Source of the DNA: Polyangiaceae bacterium
GTDB taxonomy: Bacteria; Myxococcota_A; Polyangia; Polyangiales; Polyangiaceae
Assembly: GCA_020849655.1 (NCBI GenBank)
Contig: JADLFU010000089.1
Coordinates: 1-35,909, forward strand
Length of the DNA: 35,909 bases
Direction: 5' to 3'
The notes beneath the pieces are model-generated. The model was not told the origin of the DNA. It did no database searches and was given only the letters and a program-made list of their open reading frames with translations. Made by a program: the position numbers and the translations under genes. This document shows positions 17,398 through 25,034 of the stretch, one piece after another. Positions within the stretch are counted from its first letter, which is position 1. The number at the start of each line of letters is the position of its first letter.

Positions 17398-18443
17398 GCG
17401 AAGACAAACCAAAGAGGTCGCTGAAGGAGATCGCGGAGGCGTCGAAGAGGCGCGCCGAGCAAGAGGGGCCGTCGTCGCGTGACAGCCTCCCGCCCGCGTC
17501 ACGCCCGCCTGGCAGCGTGCCCGCGCCGCCGGTGTCGCGCCCGCCCGCGAGCGTCCCGCCGCCGGTCAGCTCGAGCGCCGTCGATCTGTCGGCGATCGCG
17601 CGCGCGTCGGCGCCTCCTCCGGCCTCCGCGCCGCCCGTCGAGCCCGAGCCCTCGTCGACGAAGAGCGCCGCCATCCCGCCGACGAAGCCGAGCGGCCCGG
17701 CGCCAGCGACCCCCGCCCCGGAGCAGAAGAAGGGCGGAGGCGTGTGGATCGCGGCCGGGCTCGCGGCGGTCGCGGCGTTCGCCGTCGTGACGCTGCGCAA
17801 CCGCCCGCCGCCGCCGCCTCAACCTGCCGCGCCCGCGGCGAAGCAGGAGATCGTCCCAGCGCCGTCCGCGTCGGTCGCCGCGCCCGCGGCGCCCACGAAG
17901 GATCCGTCGACGGTCGACGTCGACGGGCTCACGGCGACGCCGTCCGCGTCGGTCGCCTTGCGCCCGCTCGTGTCGGGCGCGCCGAGGCACGACAAGGACG
18001 ACAAGCCGGCGACGAGCGCGGAGGCGCCCGCCGATCCCGCGCCCGCCCCGAGCGCGGCCGCGCCCGTGCCGACGGGCAGCGTCGGCGCGCTCGTCGACGA
18101 GATGAAGAAATCGGTCGGCGCGAAGGACGACGCCCCCGCCGCGAAGGACGACGCGAAGGAGGGCCCCGCCGCGCAGCAGCAGAAGCCCTCTGCGGGCGCG
18201 GTGCAGGGCGCCATCGGCGCGGTCCGCGGCGCCGCGAAGGCGTGCGTCGAGGACATCGAGGGCGTCACGCGCGTCTCGGTCGTCTTCCAGTCCGACGGCT
18301 CGGTGCGCTCGGTGCAGGTGAGCGGCGTCGCCGGCGGCAAGCCCGCGGAGGCGTGCATCAAGGCGGCGGTCATGCGCGCGAAGGTCGCGCCGTTCACCGA
18401 CGCGACCTACTCCGCGAGCTTCACGATCCGATCGTCCGGCTGA
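17394..18443 (+). CDS. Single-pass TonB/AgmX-like membrane protein
   Basis: 349 aa, start ATG 17394 overlapping the previous stop. The cytoplasmic part (1-115) is basic at first (KPKRSLKEIAEASKRRAEQE), then Pro/Ser-rich. One transmembrane helix lies at about 117-135 (VWIAAGLAAVAAFAVVTL). A long Pro/Ala/Lys periplasmic linker follows. The C-terminal domain of about 75 residues (CVEDIEGVTRVSVVFQSDGS, CIKAAVMRAKVAPF) has the beta-alpha-beta pattern of TonB / AgmX-PglI C-termini, with two conserved Cys that could pair. Such proteins are abundant in myxobacteria, often with gliding or envelope machinery. The partner is not identifiable; the MshEN-HEAT protein is the likeliest because of the coupled translation. 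Confidence 0.75.
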   Translation: MSEDKPKRSLKEIAEASKRRAEQEGPSSRDSLPPASRPPGSVPAPPVSRPPASVPPPVSSSAVDLSAIARASAPPPASAPPVEPEPSSTKSAAIPPTKPSGPAPATPAPEQKKGGGVWIAAGLAAVAAFAVVTLRNRPPPPPQPAAPAAKQEIVPAPSASVAAPAAPTKDPSTVDVDGLTATPSASVALRPLVSGAPRHDKDDKPATSAEAPADPAPAPSAAAPVPTGSVGALVDEMKKSVGAKDDAPAAKDDAKEGPAAQQQKPSAGAVQGAIGAVRGAAKACVEDIEGVTRVSVVFQSDGSVRSVQVSGVAGGKPAEACIKAAVMRAKVAPFTDATYSASFTIRSSG

Positions 18444-18481
18444 GCGCGCGTCGGGCGCCGCTTTCGAGTACAGACGCGCCG

Positions 18482-19933
18482 GTGTCCCGCCGCCTGTTGC
18501 ACGACGAGCAGCTGACGCTCATGCGCACCGAGCATCGCCTCGTCACGGCGATGTACGAGCACCCGGGCGCGCTCGACCGCCCGACCGAGCACGCGCTGCG
18601 CTACGCGCTGTCGCTCGCGCAGCTGGGGACGTTCCAGCCCGGGGCGGCCGCCGTCGGCAAGCGCGTCTCGCGACCGGACGTCTCGGTGCGCCATCCGGAG
18701 CTCGAGCGGTTTCGCCAGCTGGTGCTCGACCACCTCGCGCCCCAGGTGCTCCACACGCGCGACGCCGAGCGCCGGCTGCTCGGCGCCGCCTCGTCGCTCG
18801 GCCGCGTGCGCCGCGCCATCGTGGAGACCCGGGCGCGCGTGCTCGAGGTGCACGCCAACGATTTCTCGAGCGAGGAGCTCGACCGCGAGCTCGGCCAGAA
18901 GACCCTCGTCAGCGTCGCGGGCGGCGGCGGCGGCGCCGGCTACGTGTACATCGGCGCGTGGGAGGTGCTGCAGAACGCGGGGCACGTCCCCGCGTACGTG
19001 CTGGGCTCGTCGATCGGCGCCGTGCTCGGCCTCTTCCGCGCGCGGAGTCGGGCGGGCGACTTCGAGGAGTACATGTCGTTCGCGAAGACGGTGAGGTTCG
19101 ACGACGTCTTGCGCGTCGTCAGCTTCCGCGCGCGCTACGGCCTGCCGGGCGTGCTGCGGCTGTTCCTGCACGCGGGCATCGGCTCGCAGTTCCAGCACCC
19201 GGACGGCCGCGACCTGCGGCTCGACGACCTCGAGATCCCGTTCGAGAGCGTCGTCGCCGGGGTGCGCCGCGGCGCGCTCGGCGAGTCGCCGGATCAGTAC
19301 GCGCGCTCGCACCACCTCCCGGAGGACCGCCGCCCCTCGGCGCTCGCGCTGCGCGCGCAGCTCGCCTCCCAGCTCGTGAAGATGGTGGGGTTCTTCAACC
19401 CGATGATGGTGCGCGAGATCGTCATCGGCGGCGACGCGCTCACGCGCCAGTTCGACTGCGTGGACGCGGCGGGCTTCAGCGCGGCCATCCCCGGCATCCT
19501 CCACTACGACGTCGCCCGCAGCGACCGCCACATGCACGAGGTGCTCGACGCGCTGCTCGATCGCGAGGACGTGGTCGCGCTCGTCGACGGCGGCGTCGCC
19601 AACAACGTCCCCGCCAACACCGCGTTTCGCCGGGTGCAGGAGGGCGTCATCGGCACGCGCAACTGCTACTACCTCTGCTTCGACTCGCTGCACCCGCAGA
19701 CGACCCTCGGGCACGTCTGGCTGCAGCCGGTCGAGCGGGTCGTCGCGCTGCAGGTCGCGCTGAACGAGCGCTACATGAGCCACCACATCAAATTCTCGCC
19801 GACGCTGTCACCCGTTCACTTGTTGCCCAACCCGAGGGAGCTCGACCGCGCCGTCACGTGGGGGCGCGCGCAGATGGCCCGCGAGCTGCCGCTGATGCAG
19901 AAGTTCTTCGAGCGGGTCGAGCTTCGCCCGTGA
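18482..19933 (+). CDS. Patatin-like phospholipase
   Basis: 483 aa from GTG 18482. Patatin lipid acyl hydrolases use a Ser-Asp dyad. The oxyanion-loop glycine run GGGGGAG is at about 147-153. The nucleophile motif GSSIG is at 175-179 (Ser177). The catalytic Asp is in DGGVANNVP near residue 369. An N-terminal ~140-residue helical region precedes the domain, like the DUF3336-type extension of some bacterial patatins. There is no signal peptide, so it is cytosolic or membrane-peripheral. The start is uncertain: GTG 18482 follows a possible -10 (TACAGA at 18469), and the next in-frame Met is about 13 residues in. It is separated by 38 nt from the AgmX-like gene. Confidence 0.9.
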   Translation: MSRRLLHDEQLTLMRTEHRLVTAMYEHPGALDRPTEHALRYALSLAQLGTFQPGAAAVGKRVSRPDVSVRHPELERFRQLVLDHLAPQVLHTRDAERRLLGAASSLGRVRRAIVETRARVLEVHANDFSSEELDRELGQKTLVSVAGGGGGAGYVYIGAWEVLQNAGHVPAYVLGSSIGAVLGLFRARSRAGDFEEYMSFAKTVRFDDVLRVVSFRARYGLPGVLRLFLHAGIGSQFQHPDGRDLRLDDLEIPFESVVAGVRRGALGESPDQYARSHHLPEDRRPSALALRAQLASQLVKMVGFFNPMMVREIVIGGDALTRQFDCVDAAGFSAAIPGILHYDVARSDRHMHEVLDALLDREDVVALVDGGVANNVPANTAFRRVQEGVIGTRNCYYLCFDSLHPQTTLGHVWLQPVERVVALQVALNERYMSHHIKFSPTLSPVHLLPNPRELDRAVTWGRAQMARELPLMQKFFERVELRP

Positions 19934-19987
19934 CGACACGTCGCGCGCCGCGCCGCGCGTGAGCCCGTGTTGCGGCCGCGCCGCGCG

Positions 19988-19996
19988 TGCTATGCC
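19988..19996 (+). promoter_or_regulatory. Candidate extended -10 for small lipoprotein gene
   Basis: TG-C-TATGCC (19988-19996) ends 9 nt before ATG 20006. TTGCGG at 19970 is a possible -35, with a short 15-nt spacer. It predicts a 5' leader of only a few bases. Confidence 0.4.
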
Positions 19997-20005
19997 GTCG
20001 CGCCC

Positions 20006-20200
20006 ATGCGCCGCCCGCTCTCGCTCGCCCTGGTCGCGCTCGCGCTGTCGGCGTGCGGCGGCTCGTCGAGCGAGACGCCGTTTCCGCAGAGCGTCGCCGA
20101 CATGACGAGCGATCCGGTGCTGCGCCGGCCCCGCCCTGAGCCGAGCGGCGCGCCGTCGCCCAGCCCGCGCCGCGGCGTGCGCCGGCCCGGCGGGCCGTGA
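20006..20200 (+). CDS. Small lipoprotein
   Basis: 64 aa from ATG 20006. A textbook lipoprotein signal: basic n-region MRR, hydrophobic core, lipobox LSAC with Cys17. The mature part is only about 48 residues, rich in Pro, Ser and Arg, with no known domain. The +2 residues after Cys are Gly-Gly. The stop overlaps the GTG start of the DUF2452 gene (GTGA), so the two are translated together. An upstream in-frame start (19967) would destroy the signal peptide. The function is unknown. Confidence 0.75.
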   Translation: MRRPLSLALVALALSACGGSSSETPFPQSVADMTSDPVLRRPRPEPSGAPSPSPRRGVRRPGGP

Positions 20201-20661
20201 GCGACGACGATCGCCGCGACGGGCACGCGTCGCCGTACCCGCTCTCGCGCCTCGCGCCGCCGTTCGCGCTCGTCGACGTCGCGCGCGAGATCGAGCAGGC
20301 CGACTCGATGCTCGGCGCGGTCGTGTCGGCCGAGCTGACGCTGCTCGCCGAGCAGATCCGCGAGCTGCAGGCCCGCGCGGCGTCGGCGCTCGAGCGCGCC
20401 CGTCGCGACGCCGAGCTGCACCGGGTCGAGTGCAGGTTCAAGAAGCTGCCAGGCAAGCGGTACCACCTGTACGAGCGGCCCGACGGCGCGCGCTATTTCT
20501 CGCAGCTCTCGCCCGACGACTGGCGCGGCGCGCCGCCCCACGCGTTCGTCGCGACGTACCGCCTCGAGGCCGATCTCTCGTTCACCGACGCCCGCGCCGA
20601 GCGGTCGCGCGTCGACCCCGCCGAGCTCGCCCGCCGCGTCCTCGGCCCAGATCGACGTTGA
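20197..20661 (+). CDS. DUF2452 family protein
   Basis: 154 aa from a GTG overlapping the upstream lipoprotein stop. The DUF2452 block is clear in the C-terminal half: ECRFKKLPGKRYHLYERPDG, then YFSQLSPDDWRG, PPHAFVATYRLEADLSFT. The middle (about 35-75) is a predicted amphipathic helix (EIEQADSMLGAVVSAELTLL, AEQIRELQARAASALERARR). There is no signal peptide or membrane segment, so it is probably cytosolic. The biochemical function of DUF2452 is not known to me; animal relatives exist. Coupling to a tiny lipoprotein is unexplained. Confidence 0.88.
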   Translation: MSDDDRRDGHASPYPLSRLAPPFALVDVAREIEQADSMLGAVVSAELTLLAEQIRELQARAASALERARRDAELHRVECRFKKLPGKRYHLYERPDGARYFSQLSPDDWRGAPPHAFVATYRLEADLSFTDARAERSRVDPAELARRVLGPDRR

Positions 20662-20686
20662 ACGACCGCGCCCGCCGGGTCAGGAT
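20658..20686 (+). promoter_or_regulatory. Candidate promoter of the Cys-rich repeat lipoprotein
   Basis: TTGAAC (20658-20663), a 17-nt spacer and CAGGAT (20681-20686) match a sigma-70-type layout (4/6 and 3/6). The ATG at 20696 is 9 nt after the -10, so the leader would be only a few bases. The -35 overlaps the stop of the DUF2452 gene. Confidence 0.45.
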
Positions 20687-20695
20687 GGCGCGACC

Positions 20696-21835
20696 ATGAA
20701 CCGTCCCGTCTTCGCCAGCCTGATCTTCGCCCTCTCCGCCACCACGGTGTTCGTCGCGTGCAGCAGCCGCTCCGACGATCCGGCCGATCCGGGCGGCTCC
20801 TCCGCCGCGGGCACGTCGTCGGGCGGGAGCGCCGCCGGAGGCAAGGCCTCCGCGGGCACGTCGTCGGGCGGCACGTCGTCGGGCGGCACGTCGTCGGGCG
20901 GCACGTCGTCGGGCGGCACGTCCGGCGGCGGCGAGAACACCGCGGCGCTCTGCGCCGACATGCTCGACAACGACGGCGACAAGTTCATCGACTGCGAGGA
21001 CAAGGACTGCTGCGCGCTCGTCGACTGCAAGGTGACGGCGCCGACGTCGTACTGCGGCAAGGGCGGCGGCACGGGCGGCAGCGGCGGGTCGACCAGCGCG
21101 ACCGGCGAGAACACCGCGGCGCTCTGCGCGAACGGCACCGACGACGACGGCGACAAGTACGCCGACTGCGAGGACAAGGAGTGCTGCAAGCTCGTCGACT
21201 GCGCGACGAGCGCGCCGACGTCGTACTGCGGCAAGCAGGCGCTGAACGCCGAGAACACCGTCGCGAAGTGCACCGACGGCACCGACAACGACGGTAACAA
21301 GTACGTCGACTGCGAGGACAACGGCTGCTGCGACGTGGTCGACTGCAAGACGACGGCGCCGACGTCGTACTGCGGCAAGAAGGGCACCGGCTCCGGCGGC
21401 AGCGGCGGGTCGACCAGCGCGACCGGCGAGAACACCGCGGCGCTCTGCGCGAACGGCACCGACGACGACGGCGACAAGTACGTCGACTGCGAGGACAAGG
21501 AGTGCTGCAAGCTCGTCGACTGCGCGACGAGCGCGCCGACGTCGTACTGCGGCAAGCTGGCCCTCAACGGCGAGAACACCGTCGCGAAGTGCACGGACGG
21601 CGTCGACAACGACATGGACAAGTACGCCGACTGCGAGGACGGCAACTGCTGCGACGTGGTCGACTGCAAGACCACCGCGCCGGACTCGTACTGCGGCAAG
21701 AAGGGCACCGGCGGCGCGGGCGGATCGGGCGCGGGCGGATCGGGCGCGGGCGGGTCGAGCGCGGGCGGATCGAGCGCGGGCGGGTCGAGCGCCGGCGGAT
21801 CGAGCGCGGGCGGCAGCGGCGGCGCGGGCGGCTGA
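20696..21835 (+). CDS. Lipoprotein with five Asp/Cys-rich repeats
   Basis: 379 aa. The signal peptide ends in lipobox FVAC (Cys22). A Ser/Gly linker with GTSSG repeats follows, then five repeats of about 45 residues with the pattern ENTxxxCxxxxDxDxDKxxDCxDxxCCxxVDC and ending SYCGK. A Gly/Ser tail closes the protein. The DNDGDKxxDCED core resembles Asp-rich calcium-binding loops and the MopE-type putative metal-binding motif; the six or seven Cys per unit suggest disulfide-bonded surface modules. Repeats 2-3 and 4-5 arise from a 321-bp tandem duplication. It is probably an outer-surface, Ca2+-dependent structural or adhesive protein; this is inference. It has its own promoter-like sequence and stands alone. 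Confidence 0.85.
   Translation: MNRPVFASLIFALSATTVFVACSSRSDDPADPGGSSAAGTSSGGSAAGGKASAGTSSGGTSSGGTSSGGTSSGGTSGGGENTAALCADMLDNDGDKFIDCEDKDCCALVDCKVTAPTSYCGKGGGTGGSGGSTSATGENTAALCANGTDDDGDKYADCEDKECCKLVDCATSAPTSYCGKQALNAENTVAKCTDGTDNDGNKYVDCEDNGCCDVVDCKTTAPTSYCGKKGTGSGGSGGSTSATGENTAALCANGTDDDGDKYVDCEDKECCKLVDCATSAPTSYCGKLALNGENTVAKCTDGVDNDMDKYADCEDGNCCDVVDCKTTAPDSYCGKKGTGGAGGSGAGGSGAGGSSAGGSSAGGSSAGGSSAGGSGGAGG
20855..20914. repeat. Four perfect 15-bp repeats (GTSSG linker)
   Basis: The unit GGCACGTCGTCGGGC occurs four times without a mismatch, followed by one diverged copy. It encodes Gly-Thr-Ser-Ser-Gly in the lipoprotein linker and would change length in steps of five residues. Confidence 0.9.
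21075..21716. repeat. 321-bp tandem duplication encoding Cys-rich repeat pairs
   Basis: Bases about 21075-21395 and 21396-21716 are near-identical direct copies with a period of exactly 321 bp (107 codons). For example GACCAGCGC begins at 21091 and 21412, and TGCGGCAAGA occurs at 21371 and again 321 bp later. The first halves are almost identical and the second halves have diverged by scattered substitutions, so the duplication is in frame and fairly recent. Confidence 0.88.
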
Positions 21836-21884
21836 GCGCCTCGCTGGTGCGGGGCGGCGCCGACCGTCGCCCCCTCGGCGCAAG

Positions 21885-23291
21885 ATGGAGCAGAACCCAC
21901 TGACGACGGATCCGGGCGCCGACCTCGCGGAGCCCGCGCCCTCGAAGACCCGGCGCACGCTCGCGGCGCTGCGCCGCCCGCTGGTGTTCACGTTCTTCGT
22001 GGCGCTCGCGGTGCACACGCCGTTCACGCCGCTGTTCCCGCTCTTGCGGGTGCTGCAGCGCGCGGCCCTCCTCCGCGAGGACAAGCGCGACTGGGACTAC
22101 AAGGACGAGGCGCCGCAAGATCTCTCGGTCCCGATCGAGCTCGTGCAGCTCCCCCCGAAGCCCTCCCCGGCCGGCGAGCAGGCGGTCGCGCTGCCCGTCG
22201 ACAGGCCTGCCGACAAACCTGTCGACAAGGCGGCGCCGACGCCCCGCGAGCCGCACGAGAAGTCCGAGGTGAAGCTCGGCGCAGGCAAGAGCGCCGAACC
22301 GGAGGCGAAGGCGGAGGGAGACAAGGCCGACCCCGCGGGCGACGAGAAGAAGAAGCAGGCCACCGAGGAGAAGCGGCGCAAGGACGACGCGCGCGACAAG
22401 AAGGACGAAATAGGCCTGAAGGGCGCGAACGCGAAGCTCGCCGGCAAGCCGAACGTGTCGCTCGCGCTGTGGTTCGAGCCCATCCGCAAGCACGAGCTCG
22501 CGAAGGTGGCCGACAAGCTGTTCGCGTGCGCGCCCGAGTGGAAGCCCTTCCTCGCGGAGGGGGTCTCGCCGCTCTCCGATCTCGAGGGCGTCCTCGTCGT
22601 CGGGCCGAAGCTCTCCGATCCGGCGAAGATGACGGCCGCGGTGCAGCACAGGCTCGACGCCGCGCGGATGAGGTCGATCGCGGAGGCGCTCGTCCAGAAG
22701 AGCGGCGCGCACGGCGGCTGGCTGGAGCCCGAGGTCGCGCGCGTGCTCTTGCTGCGGCGCGAACGCGCGATGTTCGCCCACCCGACCGACATGATCTTCG
22801 TGACCCCGAAGGACTCGTACAAGGCGATCCACGCGTCGGCCCAGCCGATGTCGCTCCCGCCGTCGGGGGGGCGCGCGCTCGCCGTCCAGCTGCAGAGGCC
22901 GTCCCAGCCGCTGAAGAAGCTCGGGCTGCGGCTGCCGGGGCGCCTCTCGGAGCTGCGCGTCGACGTCTTCGCCAACGCCGACGGATCGGCCGACATGCAG
23001 CTCGATTTCGAGGACGTCGGCGAGGCCGAGGCGCGCGCCGACGCGCCGCTCGTGACGGCGACGGTGCAGAGCCTGTTCGCGGATCTGTCGAGCGTCACGC
23101 GCGCCGTCGACGCGCTCGTCGACGACGGCGGCAACGACGCGACGCTGAAGCTGCCCGAGGTGACGTTCGACGCGGTCGACAAGCGCCTCACGGCGACCGC
23201 GCACTTCGACCCTCGTCAGACGAGCAAGATGCTGGGCCTGCTCGGGCGCGTCGTGTGCCCGAAGCCGAAGGCGAAGACACCGAAGCCCTGA
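21885..23291 (+). CDS. TolA/TonB-like single-pass protein of unknown function
   Basis: 468 aa, no family recognised. There is one transmembrane segment at about 33-55 (PLVFTFFVALAVHTPFTPLF). Residues about 75-190 are a highly charged Lys/Glu/Asp/Ala linker, probably a long helix as in TolA (PAGDEKKKQATEEKRRKDDA). The C-terminal ~270 residues form a globular domain beginning SLALWFEPIRKHELAKVADK, with no recognised catalytic motif. The layout suggests an inner-membrane anchor with a periplasmic domain. It ends 23 nt before coaX, which has its own -10-like element. A link to CoA synthesis is not supported. Confidence 0.8.
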   Translation: MEQNPLTTDPGADLAEPAPSKTRRTLAALRRPLVFTFFVALAVHTPFTPLFPLLRVLQRAALLREDKRDWDYKDEAPQDLSVPIELVQLPPKPSPAGEQAVALPVDRPADKPVDKAAPTPREPHEKSEVKLGAGKSAEPEAKAEGDKADPAGDEKKKQATEEKRRKDDARDKKDEIGLKGANAKLAGKPNVSLALWFEPIRKHELAKVADKLFACAPEWKPFLAEGVSPLSDLEGVLVVGPKLSDPAKMTAAVQHRLDAARMRSIAEALVQKSGAHGGWLEPEVARVLLLRRERAMFAHPTDMIFVTPKDSYKAIHASAQPMSLPPSGGRALAVQLQRPSQPLKKLGLRLPGRLSELRVDVFANADGSADMQLDFEDVGEAEARADAPLVTATVQSLFADLSSVTRAVDALVDDGGNDATLKLPEVTFDAVDKRLTATAHFDPRQTSKMLGLLGRVVCPKPKAKTPKP

Positions 23292-23299
23292 CCGTCGGC

Positions 23300-23305
23300 T
23301 AGGCT
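23300..23305 (+). promoter_or_regulatory. Candidate -10 for coaX
   Basis: TAGGCT (23300-23305) ends 9 nt before ATG 23315. The sequence GGC before it resembles the TG(n) extension seen at other genes here. The -35 is not convincing (GACACC, 18-nt spacer). Confidence 0.4.
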
Positions 23306-23314
23306 GCGCGCCGG

Positions 23315-24082
<768 letters not shown>

Positions 24083-24091
24083 CCGCGCGGA

Positions 24092-24937
24092 TCAGTCTTC
24101 GCCGATCGCGATCGGGCGCGCGGTGTCGCGGCTCCAGTCGCTCCACGAGCCCTCGTACAGCTCGCCCTCGACCCCGACGCGCGCGAGCGCGAACAGCGTG
24201 TGGCACGCGGTCACCCCCGAGCCGCAGTAGACGATGACGCGCGCGCCCGGCTTCACACCGAGCGCGGCGTAGCGAGCGCGCAGCTCGTCGTCGCCGAGGA
24301 ACACCCCGCCGGGTGCGGCGAGGTTCCCTGTGTACGGCGCCGAGCGCGCGCCGGGGATGTGGCCGGCGCGCGGATCGACCGGCTCGATCTCCCCCGTGAA
24401 CCGCGCGTGGGCGCGCGCGTCGAGCAGCACGGCCTCGCCCGGCGCGAGGGCCGCGATCTCGTCGGCCGTGACCACGCGGCGGCCGCGCCCCTGACGCACG
24501 AGCGCGGTCGCGACCGACAGCTGCACAGGCTCGGTGTCGCTCGGCCCGCCCGCGGCGAGGTACGCCTGCCACCCGCCGTCGAGCAGCGACACCCGACCCT
24601 GGTGGCCGTGGTGCTCGAGGAGCCACCAGAGGCGGGCCGCGCGCGAGCCGCCGTCGTCGTCGTACGCGACGACGTGCGTGCGATCGTCGATGCCCGCGCG
24701 CGCCCGCACCGCGGCGAAGAGCTCCGGCGGCGGCAGCGGGTGGCGACCGGGCCCCCAGCCCTTCGGGCCCGCGAGCTCGCCGTCGACGTCGAGGAACACC
24801 GCGCCCGGCACGTGCCCTGCCAGGTACGCGTCGCGGCCTCGCCGGCCGTCCAGGTACCACCGCACGTCGACGACGCGCACGCCCGGGTCTCGATGGTGAC
24901 GCACCAACCACGCTGCGGAGACGAGCTCGGAGGCCAT
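24092..24937 (-). CDS. 3-mercaptopyruvate / thiosulfate sulfurtransferase
   Basis: 281 aa from ATG 24937. It has two rhodanese domains: an inactive N-terminal one (VRVVDVRWYLDGRRGRDAYL, GHVPGAVFLDVDGELAG, VVAYDDDGGSRAARLWWLL) and the catalytic C-terminal one (AVLLDARAHARFTGE, AGHIPGARSAPYTGNL). The active-site loop is CGSGVTAC with Cys near residue 238. CGSGVTA is the mercaptopyruvate sulfurtransferase signature, whereas thiosulfate sulfurtransferases usually have CRKGVTA, so MST is favoured. The C-terminal EGSWSDWSRD is also typical. It transfers sulfane sulfur to cyanide or thiols in the cytosol. It is divergent from the ClpA-like gene across 97 bp. An upstream in-frame extension crosses that gap and is not believed. 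Confidence 0.93.
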   Translation of the reverse strand: MASELVSAAWLVRHHRDPGVRVVDVRWYLDGRRGRDAYLAGHVPGAVFLDVDGELAGPKGWGPGRHPLPPPELFAAVRARAGIDDRTHVVAYDDDGGSRAARLWWLLEHHGHQGRVSLLDGGWQAYLAAGGPSDTEPVQLSVATALVRQGRGRRVVTADEIAALAPGEAVLLDARAHARFTGEIEPVDPRAGHIPGARSAPYTGNLAAPGGVFLGDDELRARYAALGVKPGARVIVYCGSGVTACHTLFALARVGVEGELYEGSWSDWSRDTARPIAIGED

Positions 24938-24995
24938 GACGATGGCGCAACCTCGCAGCCCAGCGGCCCGCGCGCAACCCGCCGGGGCGCGAAAC

Positions 24996-25025
24996 TTGGC
25001 CGCGCCGCCGCGCGGCATCTATCGA
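24996..25025 (+). promoter_or_regulatory. Candidate promoter of the ClpA-like gene
   Basis: TTGGCC (24996-25001), an 18-nt spacer and TATCGA (25020-25025) lie 9 nt before ATG 25035. This again predicts a very short leader. It supports the start at 25035 rather than upstream in-frame ATGs that overlap the sulfurtransferase gene. Confidence 0.45.
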
Positions 25026-25034
25026 CGGCTCGAC

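Noticed and set aside
20855-20930. Regular 15-bp repeats as a CRISPR or iteron array
   Set aside because: There are no spacers, and the units encode GTSSG within a lipoprotein linker following a signal peptide.
24936-25034. Upstream in-frame ATG of the ClpA-like gene
   Set aside because: It would overlap the sulfurtransferase start and add a sequence without similarity. The promoter-like elements at 24996-25025 and the Clp-N homology favour ATG 25035.
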